The notes: generated by a model from the sequence alone, not told the origin. DNA of 64,000 nucleotides from Candidatus Bathyarchaeota archaeon (GCA_026014615.1 JAOZHZ010000020.1:186001-250000), one strand, 5' to 3'. Shown: positions 25,464 to 35,233, numbered from the stretch's first letter. Numbers and translations: made by a program.

Positions 25464-27275
25464 TTAAAGGTTGAGTTGCTGGGCAACAATCGAAAGCCTC
25501 AGTTTCTCCAACGTTTCTTTTGTTGGGACCCCGTTTTCATCCCAGCCTCTTTTTCGGTAATAGCTCTGTAGCAGGGTGTTGTACTTTTGGCGGTCAAGTT
25601 TTGCGCCTTTTAGTGGTCCCTCGGTTAGTGGTTCATTGAACCATCGGGCAGGTGGAACATCCATCTCGCTTGACCATGCGCCGTTGTGTTCGCGAATCCA
25701 GAAAGCCCGCATAAGGTTAAAGACACGTTCAGATACCCGGTTGAAGTCGTCCCAAGTATACTTCTGTCCCGTGGCAAAAGTAAGGTATTTGGGGTACCAC
25801 TCGCGGTCTAAACCCAAGTTAATCATAGCAAAACGGCAGACTCCAAGGCACTCAAAGATTCCGCGGGCATTCTGAGTAGCCACAAGATGAGCCGCTTTTT
25901 CTTCGCCGTAACCTAAACGGTCATTCTGTGCTTCCCACGCAAGCACCCACGCGGCTTTATGGTGGGCACCGATGGGGCTTGTTCCATAAGCTAAAGCCAT
26001 CCCCGGCGCCGCTCGACAATCATAAGCACTAACCTCTAAGCCTTTCACATGCATCGCCCAATCCCCTGAGCCCCCGCCTATTTTGGCCGCTGCAGCGCGT
26101 ACGCCTTCAGCCAAAACATCGCCTATTCCGCGTCGATAGGTTATGTCTCGGCAGAGTGCTTTTGCTTCTTCAAAATTTCCCCAAGAATATTTTTCTTTGA
26201 TTAAACCTTTTTCACAGGTTTCCATCGCAAAACCGATAGTGCTGCCCAACGAAATGGTGTCTAATCCGAACTCGTCAGCGATGCGGTTTAGCTCAGAAAC
26301 TTGCGCAATGTTACCTAAGCCGATGTTGCTGCCAAGCATAGCCACGTTCTCGTAGTCCAGCTCCGAATCACATTCTGCAGCGTCTTTAACCACGTTTCCA
26401 CAGGTCATGTTGCAGTTAGGGCACCCCCGATTAGATACCTTAATGGCTTCCGCGGCGAAACCGTTAATCTTCTCCGCATCAGCGAAAGTACCTTCTTGGT
26501 AGTTACGGGTTGGCAAGGCACTGTTTATGTTAGCCCAGTCTACGGTGCCTAAGGTGCCGACGCGTTTCCAAAACTTGTAATTAGGCTTTGTTAGAATTTC
26601 TTGGTAGCCTGCCCTGCCTGCCTGCTTAAGCTTTTTTAGGTGGGCTGTGGGAATGGTTTTTGTCCCTTCAATTACGATTGCTTTAAGGTTTTTAGAACCC
26701 ATGACGGCGCCCATGCCGGGTCTGCCACCTGCTCTGCCCTCTTGAGAAACTACACAAGCAAACTTGACAAGGTTCTCCCCGCCCTGACCAATCGAAACAA
26801 TTCCCGCAGCTCGTCCGTAGACTTGTTTTAGCTTTGCTTCCGTCTCAAAGCTGTTTGACCCCCACAAATCCGAGCCATCCAAAAATTCCACTGCATCATC
26901 TTTGACATGTAGGACGGTGGGTTTGTTTGCTTTGCCCTCTACAATGAAGGCATCGTAGCCTGCCCTTCGCATGTGAACCGCTGCCCAGGTTCCCAAGTTG
27001 CCGTCGCCATAGCCGCCTGTCAAGGGGCTTTTTGCTGCGACAATAAGTTTACCGCTGTTAGGCAACGGGTACCCAGTTAAGGGTCCAACAGCAAAAATAA
27101 GTGGGTTCTCAGCGGATAATGAGTCAGTTTTGGGGCGAAGAGTGTCCCAGAGAATTCTCACAGCAAAACCCCTTCCACCAAAATAATCAGAAGCAAAGTC
27201 TGTGCTGTATGTTTCTGTGGCGGATGTGCCTTTGGTGAGGTTTATGCGTAGGAATTTGCCGTTCCATCCAAACAT
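25464..27275 (-). CDS. aor: Aldehyde:ferredoxin oxidoreductase (tungsten/molybdenum family)
   Basis: ~603 residues, the family's usual length. The N-terminal domain (MFGWNGKFLRINLTKG, YFGGRGFAVRIL, GPLTGYPLPNSGKLIVAAKS) binds the bis-pterin cofactor; GRAGGRPGMGAVMGSKNLKA is the hallmark loop. The [4Fe-4S] cysteines are CPNCNMTC (about residue 288) with a distal one at ECLGVC. Members oxidise aldehydes to acids with ferredoxin and can in principle work backwards. The start at ATG 27275 is preferred because conserved sequence starts there; 27317 would add 14 unrelated residues. It is convergent with proS. The tungsten or molybdenum preference and the substrate cannot be read from the sequence. 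Confidence 0.92.
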   Translation of the reverse strand: MFGWNGKFLRINLTKGTSATETYSTDFASDYFGGRGFAVRILWDTLRPKTDSLSAENPLIFAVGPLTGYPLPNSGKLIVAAKSPLTGGYGDGNLGTWAAVHMRRAGYDAFIVEGKANKPTVLHVKDDAVEFLDGSDLWGSNSFETEAKLKQVYGRAAGIVSIGQGGENLVKFACVVSQEGRAGGRPGMGAVMGSKNLKAIVIEGTKTIPTAHLKKLKQAGRAGYQEILTKPNYKFWKRVGTLGTVDWANINSALPTRNYQEGTFADAEKINGFAAEAIKVSNRGCPNCNMTCGNVVKDAAECDSELDYENVAMLGSNIGLGNIAQVSELNRIADEFGLDTISLGSTIGFAMETCEKGLIKEKYSWGNFEEAKALCRDITYRRGIGDVLAEGVRAAAAKIGGGSGDWAMHVKGLEVSAYDCRAAPGMALAYGTSPIGAHHKAAWVLAWEAQNDRLGYGEEKAAHLVATQNARGIFECLGVCRFAMINLGLDREWYPKYLTFATGQKYTWDDFNRVSERVFNLMRAFWIREHNGAWSSEMDVPPARWFNEPLTEGPLKGAKLDRQKYNTLLQSYYRKRGWDENGVPTKETLEKLRLSIVAQQLNL

Positions 27276-27464
27276 GACATGCACCGGAAAAGGTTCAAGG
27301 AGTATACTTGATGACACGGCAACATAAAAGTGTGATGAACAAGACTACCAGTAATGAACGTTAAATTGATAACTTTTAAGCACCACTTTTGGTTTGTTAA
27401 TCCAAACCGCTGACCTGACCCACCACCCTGTTTCGTTAGACTTGAAAAATTGTATATTCATGGA

Positions 27465-27473
27465 TTAAATATA
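27465..27473 (+). promoter_or_regulatory. Probable TATA box for the secreted protein/HTH operon
   Basis: TTAAATATA about 110 bases before ATG 27575. Transcription would start near 27495-27500, at the edge of the palindromic operator. Confidence 0.45.
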
Positions 27474-27497
27474 TTCTTCCTGATGTTGGTTGAGGGT

Positions 27498-27525
27498 GTT
27501 CGGGTATCCGAACAGAACTGTTCGG
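27498..27525. promoter_or_regulatory. Overlapping palindromic operator
   Basis: Two perfect inverted repeats share one arm: GTTCGG-GTAT-CCGAAC (27498-27513) and CCGAACAG-AA-CTGTTCGG (27508-27525). Three half-sites in 28 bases at the predicted start site suggest a repressor site with two alternative dimers, or a fold in the leader RNA. Confidence 0.6.
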
Positions 27526-27574
27526 CAAATAGAGCTAAGAGCGGTTCCACAGAAGATAGATTTCAGGTGATAAC

Positions 27575-28951
27575 ATGAAAAAAAGCATAAGACTAACTCT
27601 TATTGCATTTTTAGCGTTGGGCATAGGTATGGCTTACGCTTCACCCATGCTCATAACTCCTATAGACGTAAAACCCTACCCTAGAGTTCCAGAAGGCCCC
27701 AAAGCCGACTTTAGCGTCGAGGTAGTCTACGCCAACTTTACACCCTACGACTACCTACACAACACCACAGAATACCCCAACGCAACAGAATATGGCGACC
27801 TAGGCAACCCCGTAAACGTAACATACCCCTCCAAAAACGTCGACGACACAGTCGTCCTCAACGTCACTAACCTCTCAGACAAACCCGCAACAATGTACGA
27901 AATCGCCTTCACAGCTGCCACAGAAATCTCTGTACACCAGTCAATTCTGGGAGGCGAAATATACGGCACAGTCATATACCCCGACAACGGCTGGTTCCGC
28001 ACCCACCTCTACGGCGGCATCATTGACGGCGTTTATCTCGACGGCAGATGGGTAAACGTTACTTGGATTCCTGAAGGTCGCTATTGGGTAGATGGTTCAT
28101 GGCAGTCGATGCCTTACCCCGATTGCTTGATTGGCATCACACAAACCTATTGGACAACCACTTGGGATGGCGAGGAATACGAAAGTATTATGCATGGACC
28201 TCTTACTCCTGATGAGGCACGCGCTTTTAGCGCAGATCATACACTAAACAGTACGGTTCCTACGTTGCCCGATAACGCAAGTGAGAACGGTGTTTGGTTT
28301 GAGGGCGTACCCATCGCTGAATACTATGACCTAAAGGGCAATCCCTTGATAACGATGATGTACATTAACGGGTCATGGGTTGACGTGACAGGCAGAGTAA
28401 CAGTTGACACAATGCAGCCATTTATGGTAGCATCCGATATGCTGCAAAACTTGGTGTACACCGTTGGTATGCCGCCCAATGAACTCTACTACGCGGACTA
28501 TTATAATGAAACAGGAACCCGCGCGCCGCTATCTGCGTTGCCTAAATGGGGCGACTGGGGTAATGGCAGATGCTATTCTTGGCTACCGTTTGGCTGGGAA
28601 AGCAACCTTAACGGATTCAGCAACATCTGGGCGCCGCATGAATCAAAACTAATCAGGTTCAACGACACAAGTTTACACCTCTACACGCTGGGAGATACCC
28701 TCGCAGGCTTGGATGCCCTGCTTCAAACAGGTAAACTCACCATGTATGCTTCTGCTTCACATTACGTCGATAACTGGCTGGTTAACGGAACCTACTACAA
28801 CACTGCCGCAACTGCCACCCAAACAATCGAACTGCAATTCGAAAACACAACAAACGGATACGTATACAACGCCATCTTAGCCGATGACCAAACCTTCCAA
28901 CTGCACACTTCCCGCATAGAAGTAGTTGTTGCGCCGAGGACTGAGCCGTGA
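27575..28951 (+). CDS. Secreted protein of unknown function
   Basis: 458 residues with a signal peptide (KKSIRLTLIAFLALGIGMAYA), rich in Tyr, Trp, Asn and Thr, with no C-terminal membrane anchor. NxT/S sequons are frequent (NTT, NFT, NVT, NGT), fitting N-glycosylation. The start of the mature part (VDVKPYPRVPEGPKADFSVE) and the long beta-rich body show no domain I can name. Its stop overlaps the GTG start of the next gene (GTGA), so the two are translationally coupled; the partner is a membrane HTH protein, which may sense or regulate it. Confidence 0.75.
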   Translation: MKKSIRLTLIAFLALGIGMAYASPMLITPIDVKPYPRVPEGPKADFSVEVVYANFTPYDYLHNTTEYPNATEYGDLGNPVNVTYPSKNVDDTVVLNVTNLSDKPATMYEIAFTAATEISVHQSILGGEIYGTVIYPDNGWFRTHLYGGIIDGVYLDGRWVNVTWIPEGRYWVDGSWQSMPYPDCLIGITQTYWTTTWDGEEYESIMHGPLTPDEARAFSADHTLNSTVPTLPDNASENGVWFEGVPIAEYYDLKGNPLITMMYINGSWVDVTGRVTVDTMQPFMVASDMLQNLVYTVGMPPNELYYADYYNETGTRAPLSALPKWGDWGNGRCYSWLPFGWESNLNGFSNIWAPHESKLIRFNDTSLHLYTLGDTLAGLDALLQTGKLTMYASASHYVDNWLVNGTYYNTAATATQTIELQFENTTNGYVYNAILADDQTFQLHTSRIEVVVAPRTEP

Positions 28952-29424
28952 CCCACTTAAACACTGAAGAGCTTGAAGGCACCACCCTAAACATCTACGC
29001 CTACGCCATCAAAGAAGGCAAACCCGTAGGACCACGCGAAGTCATGCGCGCCACAAACCTCACCAGCCCCAGCATTGCTCATTGGCACCTGCAAAAGCTT
29101 GAATCTTTAGGTTTGCTTGCGAAAAACGAGTACGGCGAATACGCCGTCAAAGAGAAAGTGGGCGTCAGCGGGCACCTCTGGATTGGTAGAACGCTGGTGC
29201 CTAGGCTCATTTTCTACTCTTTCTTCTTCATGGGCATCCTACTGGTAGAAATAGGTCTAGTCGCTCTGCCCTTAATTACACAAGGCAACGCACCCGACGT
29301 TTATCTTTACTACCTGGTTTCCCCAACTGCTATAGCCACTGTCCTATTCTTAGGAGAAGGCATATGGTTGCGGAAAAAAACCCGCACCGAAAACGGCAGA
29401 CGAAAACCGCAAGCAACCAAATAA
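28948..29424 (+). CDS. Winged-helix protein with two C-terminal membrane helices
   Basis: 158 residues. Residues 1-75 form a winged helix (IYAYAIKEGKPVGPREVMRA, SIAHWHLQKLESLGLLAK). Two transmembrane segments follow (LIFYSFFFMGILLVEIGLVAL, YLVSPTAIATVLFLGEGIW), with a basic tail. Membrane-bound HTH proteins of this layout are common in archaea and act as one-component sensors. The GTG start overlaps the upstream stop. The operator at 27498 is a natural candidate target, but nothing in the sequence proves it. Confidence 0.78.
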   Translation: MTHLNTEELEGTTLNIYAYAIKEGKPVGPREVMRATNLTSPSIAHWHLQKLESLGLLAKNEYGEYAVKEKVGVSGHLWIGRTLVPRLIFYSFFFMGILLVEIGLVALPLITQGNAPDVYLYYLVSPTAIATVLFLGEGIWLRKKTRTENGRRKPQATK

Positions 29425-29521
29425 TGCTTCGCCATCACTTTTTTAGTAAATTCGGTGTGCATCGCCCTTTTTTTCTCGCAATGTTTATTTTCTAAGTAGC
29501 TTATCTTTGGCTCCTTGAAAG

Positions 29522-30739
29522 GTGCAGAATTTGGTGCACATCAAAGTCACTGATCGAGCAACAAACATTCAGTATGCTATACGGGACGTCATACCCTACG
29601 CAGAACAACTCGTAAAACAGGGCAGAGAAATCTTTTACCTAAACATTGGCGACCCTGCCGCTTTCGATTTCGCTGTGCCTCCGCACGTTAAAGAGGCACT
29701 TTGCAGGGCGGTTGAAGAGAACGTTAACCAGTATTCACCTTCAGAGGGACTGCCCGAACTGCGTGAGGCAGTTGCCAGAAAAGAAAAATGCATCAACAAA
29801 ATCGACATAACCCCCGAAGAAGTCCTAGTTACCGAAGGCATCTCGGAAGGCATACAGATGATTCTTGCCGCGTTGGTGGAGAAGGGCGACGAAATTCTGT
29901 TTCCAGGACCAACTTACCCGCCTTACAGTTCTTACACCAGGTTCTTCAATGGCACCCCAGTTGCGTATGAAACTGTTGAATCAGAAGGCTGGCAGCCCAA
30001 CGTTGACGATTTACGAAAGAAGATCTCCGACAAAACCCGCGCCTTAGTTATTATTAACCCTAACAATCCTACTGGCGCGTTGTACGGAAAGAAAGTAGTC
30101 AAAGAAATGTTGGACGTAGCAGCGGAACATAACTTGCTGGTTTTGTCAGACGAAATTTACGACCAGATAACCTACGGGCAGGAATTCTTCAGTACCGCCC
30201 ATCTCGCAAAAGACCTTCCGGTTGTCGGCTTTAACGGTTTCTCAAAGGTTTATCAGATGACGGGTTGGCGGCTGGGCTACATGTACTTCAAAGGACAAAA
30301 CGGCGAACTCGACAGGCTTAGAGAGGCAGTGGAGAAGCAGTGCCGCATACGCCTATGTGCAAACACTCCCGTGCAGAAGGCTGGAGCAGCGGCGCTTGAC
30401 GGACCCCAAGACTACATGACTGAAGTTATAGAAAAACTCAATGAACGCCGAGATTACGCATGGAAACGCCTAAACGAAATCGAAGGCATAAGTTGTGCCA
30501 AACCCGAAGGGGCCTTCTACATCTTCCCCAAAATCCACGAAGTTGGCACAAGATGGAAAACTGACATGCAGTTCGTCGTGGATCTCCTCAAAGAAACAGG
30601 TGTACTCATCGTGAACGGCTCTGGCTTTGACCCTGTTTATGGTGCAGGTCATGCTCGTGCGGTTTTTCTGCCGCCCGTCGAAATGCTTGAGCGCGCGTTC
30701 AATGAGCTTGAGCGCTTCATGAAAATCAAGAAGAAATAA
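29522..30739 (+). CDS. Class I aminotransferase (AlaAT/AspAT-like)
   Basis: 405-residue PLP enzyme. The PLP lysine is in NGFSKVYQMTGWRLGYM; other marks are NIGDPAAFDF, VTEGISEGIQMILAAL, INPNNPTGALY and DEIYDQITYG. It is nearest to archaeal alanine/aspartate aminotransferases. The annotated start GTG 29522 could be replaced by TTG 29531 or GTG 29534, since AAAGGTG at 29518 would serve those; conserved sequence begins around IKVTDRATN. It stands alone between divergent or convergent neighbours. Confidence 0.9.
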   Translation: MQNLVHIKVTDRATNIQYAIRDVIPYAEQLVKQGREIFYLNIGDPAAFDFAVPPHVKEALCRAVEENVNQYSPSEGLPELREAVARKEKCINKIDITPEEVLVTEGISEGIQMILAALVEKGDEILFPGPTYPPYSSYTRFFNGTPVAYETVESEGWQPNVDDLRKKISDKTRALVIINPNNPTGALYGKKVVKEMLDVAAEHNLLVLSDEIYDQITYGQEFFSTAHLAKDLPVVGFNGFSKVYQMTGWRLGYMYFKGQNGELDRLREAVEKQCRIRLCANTPVQKAGAAALDGPQDYMTEVIEKLNERRDYAWKRLNEIEGISCAKPEGAFYIFPKIHEVGTRWKTDMQFVVDLLKETGVLIVNGSGFDPVYGAGHARAVFLPPVEMLERAFNELERFMKIKKK

Positions 30740-30775
30740 CAGAAGACCTGGGCAATTACCGCCCTTACTTTTTGT

Positions 30776-31663
30776 TTAGTAGACTGCTATGCCCTGTGTG
30801 GGGTCGCGGGTTAATTTGTGGAATTCATCCACAAGTTTCTCTGTGACTGGTCCTCGGTTTCCGTTGCCGATTTGCCGCCAGTTCACTTGTCTGATTGGGA
30901 CGATTTCCGCTGCTGAACCTGTAAAGAACACTTCATCAGCATTGAATAACATAAAGGGCGTGATGTTTTCTACGGTTACTTCGTAACCAAGTTTGATGGC
31001 AAGTTTCGTTACACTTTTCGCTGTTATGCCTTCCAAGGCGCCTGTAGCGGTTGGGGGCGTGGAGATTTTTCCGTTTCTGACTATGAATAGGTTTTCCCCT
31101 ACGCCTTCTGCAACGTATCCATTTTTGTCCAGGCATATGGCTTCGTCTGCACCGCTCATGTTAGCCTCAATTTTTGCCATGATGCTGTTGAGGTAATTTA
31201 GGGATTTTACTTCGGGGGATGTGCTGTCCACAGGGTTTCTTCGCACCCAAGAAACCAACGTAGTGATGCCTTTGGTTTTTGCTTCTCCCTCGTGAAGTAC
31301 AATGCGGTCTGCAATGACAATTACGGTTGCGTTGGGGCACTTGCGCGGGTCTAAACCTAAGTCACCTAGTCCTCGGGTGACCACCAAACGCACGTACGAG
31401 TCCTTCAGCTGGTTCTTCCGAACCGTGTCAACCACTGCCTGCACCATCTCTTGCTGTGACAGCGGAATCTTGAGCATCATAGCGTGAGCTGAAGCATAAA
31501 GCCTCTGCACGTGCTCTTTGAGCTTGAAGACTGTACCGTTGTAGACGCGTATGCCTTCGAAAACGCCGTCTCCGTACAGGAAACCGTGGTCGTAAACGCT
31601 GACTTTAGCCTCTGATTTCGGGTAATATTTTCCGTCAATGTAGATTTGCAGCTCTTGTTCCAT
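30776..31663 (-). CDS. ilvE: Branched-chain amino acid aminotransferase
   Basis: 295-residue fold-type IV PLP enzyme. The PLP lysine lies in PEVKSLNYLNSIMAKIEA, with YDHGFLYGDGVFEGIRVY at the N-terminus, DEAICLDKNGYVAEGVGENLF and DEVFFTGSAAEIVPI. These match IlvE rather than D-amino-acid transaminase or ADC lyase. It interconverts Val, Leu and Ile with their oxo-acids. It ends 33 bases from the aminotransferase gene (convergent) and lies downstream of thrS on the same strand. Confidence 0.92.
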   Translation of the reverse strand: MEQELQIYIDGKYYPKSEAKVSVYDHGFLYGDGVFEGIRVYNGTVFKLKEHVQRLYASAHAMMLKIPLSQQEMVQAVVDTVRKNQLKDSYVRLVVTRGLGDLGLDPRKCPNATVIVIADRIVLHEGEAKTKGITTLVSWVRRNPVDSTSPEVKSLNYLNSIMAKIEANMSGADEAICLDKNGYVAEGVGENLFIVRNGKISTPPTATGALEGITAKSVTKLAIKLGYEVTVENITPFMLFNADEVFFTGSAAEIVPIRQVNWRQIGNGNRGPVTEKLVDEFHKLTRDPTQGIAVY

Positions 31664-31745
31664 CGTTATCCCTCGGAACTGTTTTTCTCCATATAGTGGA
31701 ATTATTTCTTATAGCTTTTGTCAATGAACTATATGATTCATTTAT

Positions 31746-33641
31746 TTAACCGTGGAACACTGGACGCTTACTGAGGTTTCGAGGCAACGGCAACGGCTTA
31801 AAAGGTTTACCCGCAATCACAGCCTCAAGTTTCGCTACAAGCTCATCCACTGTCATCTTTTGCTGTGCACCTTTAACCCCGCGTTCTCTAACCGACAGAT
31901 TTCCAGATTCCAATTCCTTCTCGCCGATAACCGCGATGTAAGGAACCCATTCTTGCTCTGCTTCACGGATTTTTCTCTGTAATGTCGAGGCGCTGTCGTC
32001 TATGTCAACGCGTATGCAGGCAGACTCGATTTTGTGGGCGATTTCTTCCACTTCGTTCCTGTATTTGTCGGATATCGGAATCAGACGAACCTGCGTCGGA
32101 GACAACCAGAGCGGCAGCATGGGCGCTTTGCCTTGCATCTGTTCGCGGTAAGCCTTCTCCAGCAGGGCATAGACGTCACGTTCGATGGCTCCGCTCGGAC
32201 TGCAGTGCAGAATAAGGGGGTGCTGTTTTTCGCCCTTCTCGTCAACGTAGGTTATACCATAGCGTTTAGCGTTCTCCACATCAATCTGGTCAGTTGAGAG
32301 TGCAGCAGCTTTGTTCTGATTGTCAATGAAGTTTAGGTCCCATTTGAGAACGAAATAAAAGAACCGTTCATTCCATACTTCAGCCAGCAGGGGTTTACCA
32401 AAAGTTTTCGCTAACTCCGCCAGAAACTCTTGGTTTTCTTCATAGAAACCTCTAGTGAAGCGCATGGCAATCTCGTAATCGTCTTTGGTTAAGCCGATGT
32501 TGTTCAGCACTTCAAGACAAATGTTGAACCGAATCAGAAACTCTTTTTTGGCTTGCTCCAAATCTATGCAGAAAGCGTGGCAGTCAGGCATCGTAAACGC
32601 ACGGAGACGTTTTAAGCCAACGACTTCGCCGCTTTTTTCCCGCCGGAAACTGTACCTTGTCAACTCGTACAGCTTAACGGGCATTTGCTTGTAGCTGAAC
32701 TGGGCGTCATGAGCCATCAGGAACTGGCCAAAGCATGCGGCGAACCGCAAGAAAAGCTCTTTATCTTCGGATTTTAGCACGTACTGCCTTGCTGGAAAAC
32801 GGTTCAGGTAGCTTGAAAGGCTGGGGTGATTGAAGTCGTACATGATTGGCGTTTCGACTTCCATGGCGCCGTACTGATTCATCCGCATAGTTACGTACTG
32901 CTCAAGTAGCGATTTTATCATGCGCCCTTTTGGGTACCAGCGAAGGTTGCCGGGGTCGCTGCCTGGCTCGTAATCGGCGATTTCCAGTTTCTTCATCAAC
33001 GATACATGCGGCGGTATCTGCGTGACGGTGCGAGCTTTCTTTATCTCGTAGTGCGCGAATTTTTGCAGGTTACTGTGCCCTTTGAATTTGAATTCTTCCA
33101 CTGGAACCAAAGAGCCGTCAGTTTGTAGAACATGCCAAAACGATTGCATCTTGTCCTCAGCTTTCAAAGCTGCGGAGACAGGTTCTTCTTCCTTTTTCGC
33201 TTCGCCAACAGCTTTCGCCTCAGCCGCAGTTTCAGGCGCATAAGACCTAGCCATTTCCGCCAACGGGTGACCTTTAATAGAAACGGTGAATTGTTTGTTC
33301 CATCCAAACGGGGCGCGGTAGGTTTCGATGCCTTTTTCTTTCGCGTAGGCTTCCATGGCTTTTATGATTCTGAGGGCTTCGTTGGGGTTGCTTAGGTTGC
33401 TGCTGAGGTGGGCGAAGGGGTAGATGAGGATGCGGTTGGTTTTCTGTTTGCCTAAAAACGCGCGGGCGTCATCGATGGCTTTCTTGCTAAGGTCTGCAGA
33501 GTCGCCTTCCTCAACTGCCGTGAATAACACGACGACTTCTTCTACGCGTGTCTCTTCCTTTTCTGTTTCTTCAGCTATCTGGATTTCTTTTTGAACAGGA
33601 GTATACACAATAAAGTTAGAGTGTAACTGTAAAATTCGCAT
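31746..33641 (-). CDS. thrS: Threonyl-tRNA synthetase, archaeal type
   Basis: 631 residues. The N-terminal domain (MRILQLHSNFIVYTPVQKEI) is the archaeal editing domain related to D-aminoacyl-tRNA deacylases, not the bacterial TGS/HxxxH type. The class II core follows: MEVETPIMYDF, FRREKSGEVVGLKRLRAFTM (motif 2), HCSPSGAIERDVYALLEKA (motif 3 region), and an anticodon domain (LSPTQVRLIPISDKYRN). The C-terminus ends in VFHG. Reading frame and length are intact, in contrast to proS. Confidence 0.94.
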   Translation of the reverse strand: MRILQLHSNFIVYTPVQKEIQIAEETEKEETRVEEVVVLFTAVEEGDSADLSKKAIDDARAFLGKQKTNRILIYPFAHLSSNLSNPNEALRIIKAMEAYAKEKGIETYRAPFGWNKQFTVSIKGHPLAEMARSYAPETAAEAKAVGEAKKEEEPVSAALKAEDKMQSFWHVLQTDGSLVPVEEFKFKGHSNLQKFAHYEIKKARTVTQIPPHVSLMKKLEIADYEPGSDPGNLRWYPKGRMIKSLLEQYVTMRMNQYGAMEVETPIMYDFNHPSLSSYLNRFPARQYVLKSEDKELFLRFAACFGQFLMAHDAQFSYKQMPVKLYELTRYSFRREKSGEVVGLKRLRAFTMPDCHAFCIDLEQAKKEFLIRFNICLEVLNNIGLTKDDYEIAMRFTRGFYEENQEFLAELAKTFGKPLLAEVWNERFFYFVLKWDLNFIDNQNKAAALSTDQIDVENAKRYGITYVDEKGEKQHPLILHCSPSGAIERDVYALLEKAYREQMQGKAPMLPLWLSPTQVRLIPISDKYRNEVEEIAHKIESACIRVDIDDSASTLQRKIREAEQEWVPYIAVIGEKELESGNLSVRERGVKGAQQKMTVDELVAKLEAVIAGKPFKPLPLPRNLSKRPVFHG

Positions 33642-33656
33642 TGTTGTTTGCCTTCT

Positions 33657-33863
33657 TTATGCGCCGTAACGCCACTTCTCAAGGGTCTTATCTTTCTTTG
33701 TTTTCTTTTTGTACTCTTTGTAGTGTTCGTGGCATAGGTAAGCACGTTTTTCGCCGCTGACGTTTAACCCTGCCGATTTTGCTTTGTCGAACGGAATTGA
33801 ACGTTCAGCATCTCTGCTACAACTGACAACACTGCATTTTTCGCCTTTATCGATACGACCCAA
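33657..33863 (-). CDS. Small cysteine/histidine (zinc-finger-like) basic protein
   Basis: 68 residues with a possible metal site, CSVVSC at the N-terminus and CHEHY in the middle, and a lysine-rich tail (EYKKKTKKDKTLEKW). It lies 15 bases upstream of thrS on the same strand and may be co-transcribed. Small proteins of this kind recur in archaeal genomes, but I cannot name a function. Confidence 0.65.
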   Translation of the reverse strand: MGRIDKGEKCSVVSCSRDAERSIPFDKAKSAGLNVSGEKRAYLCHEHYKEYKKKTKKDKTLEKWRYGA

Positions 33864-33907
33864 ATTGTGCGCCTCACAATGAATTGCTAGATGGAGTAGA
33901 ATGCGAA

Positions 33908-34831
33908 TCAGGGCTTTATTTCTTTTTCATAAATAACGTTAGCTCGTTGATAAATCTCCTCTTTTTCCCCGTGAATTTTTGTTCCTACACTCTCCACTGT
34001 CAGGGAAGCCGCAGCGGAACCTACACAGGCGCTCCAAAAAAGCTCTTTCTTTTGTATATGCTCAGCTAAGAATGCGCCTATGAATGCATCACCTGCGCCT
34101 GTTGGATCAACTACCTGCGCTGACTCATACGCGGGAACACGCTGGATTATGCCTTGAGCTGAAAGCACGGCTCCTTGAGCACCCCTTGTTACTATGACAA
34201 TTTCTGGTCCAAAATCATGGATAGCTTTTACGGCGCTTTTAACGTCTTTTTTACAGGTAAAACCGGGCAGTTCATCAAAAGACACCTTGCAAATGTCAAT
34301 TAGGGGCAAGACTTGTTTGTCCATCTGACAGAAGGTTACGTTGCCCTCTTGGTCAAAGTTTCGTGTCATGCCTTGCGGGTCAAGACTTAAACAGTCGGTG
34401 ACGTCGCGCAGATGCGTAATGACTTCTGGTGGGATTTCTGCGGCTATGGGTGCAATGTGGATGGCTTTGGCGTGGAAAGCTTTGGGTAGCTCGTTTAGGC
34501 GGATCGAAGCGCCTTTGTTTCTTAATTTTAGGGTTCTGCTTGACAAGTCTTGGTTGTAGGTGAGTTCAAAACTGGTTGTACGCTCGTTTTGTTCCTTAAT
34601 TACCCATGAAAGGTCCATGCCTTCGTTTAACATCTGTCGAATGTAGGTTTCAGGGAAATCGGAACCAACTTTAGAAATAACTGAAACTGAAGCGCCTAAC
34701 CACTTAGCCGCTATTGACGTGTAGGCTGCTGAACCACCTAAAGCCACGTATGGGTTGGGTCGTTTGGGCAGTTTGAGGGTGTCATTGGAGAAGTGACCAA
34801 CTACAGCAAGGTCAGGTTTCTGGGGGCTCAT
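33908..34831 (-). CDS. PfkB-family carbohydrate/nucleoside kinase
   Basis: 307 residues of the ribokinase fold. N-terminal glycine motif PYVALGGSAAYTSIAAKWLG; C-terminal PfkB signature VDPTGAGDAFIGAFLAEHI with the catalytic aspartate in GAGD; IVTRGAQGAVLSA. The substrate (ribose, adenosine, fructose or other) cannot be fixed; archaeal members often phosphorylate nucleosides. It is transcribed towards the small zinc-like gene. Confidence 0.87.
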   Translation of the reverse strand: MSPQKPDLAVVGHFSNDTLKLPKRPNPYVALGGSAAYTSIAAKWLGASVSVISKVGSDFPETYIRQMLNEGMDLSWVIKEQNERTTSFELTYNQDLSSRTLKLRNKGASIRLNELPKAFHAKAIHIAPIAAEIPPEVITHLRDVTDCLSLDPQGMTRNFDQEGNVTFCQMDKQVLPLIDICKVSFDELPGFTCKKDVKSAVKAIHDFGPEIVIVTRGAQGAVLSAQGIIQRVPAYESAQVVDPTGAGDAFIGAFLAEHIQKKELFWSACVGSAAASLTVESVGTKIHGEKEEIYQRANVIYEKEIKP

Positions 34832-34879
34832 GTTTTTCGCCTAGGGTTCACGGCAGTTGCCCGAGAGACTGCCTCAGAA

Positions 34880-35233
34880 TCATGACTGGAGAAGCAGTAT
34901 TGCTCTTGCCAAGTCGCCTTCACTTTCTTCTAAGGCTCTGCGTGCTTCTTCGATGCTCTTGCCCGTTTGTCCCGCAACAAGCTGCGCATCTTCCTCAGAA
35001 ACTACAGTTTTTGCGGTTTGGTGTTGGGGTACGCGTTCGGAGACGCTTCCGCCTGCAATTTGGAAGATTTTCTGTCCCTGCATGTTGACGATGGCGACTT
35101 CGGGGGCTTCTATGACGATTTCTTTGGTTGGAGTGCGGATTAAGACCTCTTCCACATCTTCTACGCCTTGCATGTTCATGCCCATGCGTTGCATCATGCG
35201 TTTTGCGTCTCGGGGGTTCATGCGTCTCTGCAT
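34880..35233 (-). CDS. nac: Archaeal nascent polypeptide-associated complex protein (NAC alpha)
   Basis: 117 residues: a NAC domain (VEEVLIRTPTKEIVIEAPEV, NMQGQKIFQIAGG) and a C-terminal UBA domain (EDAQLVAGQTGKSIEEARRA). Forms a homodimer that binds ribosomes and emerging chains. ATG 35233 has GAGG eight bases upstream; the internal ATG 35221 is the start found in some relatives. Confidence 0.94.
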   Translation of the reverse strand: MQRRMNPRDAKRMMQRMGMNMQGVEDVEEVLIRTPTKEIVIEAPEVAIVNMQGQKIFQIAGGSVSERVPQHQTAKTVVSEEDAQLVAGQTGKSIEEARRALEESEGDLARAILLLQS

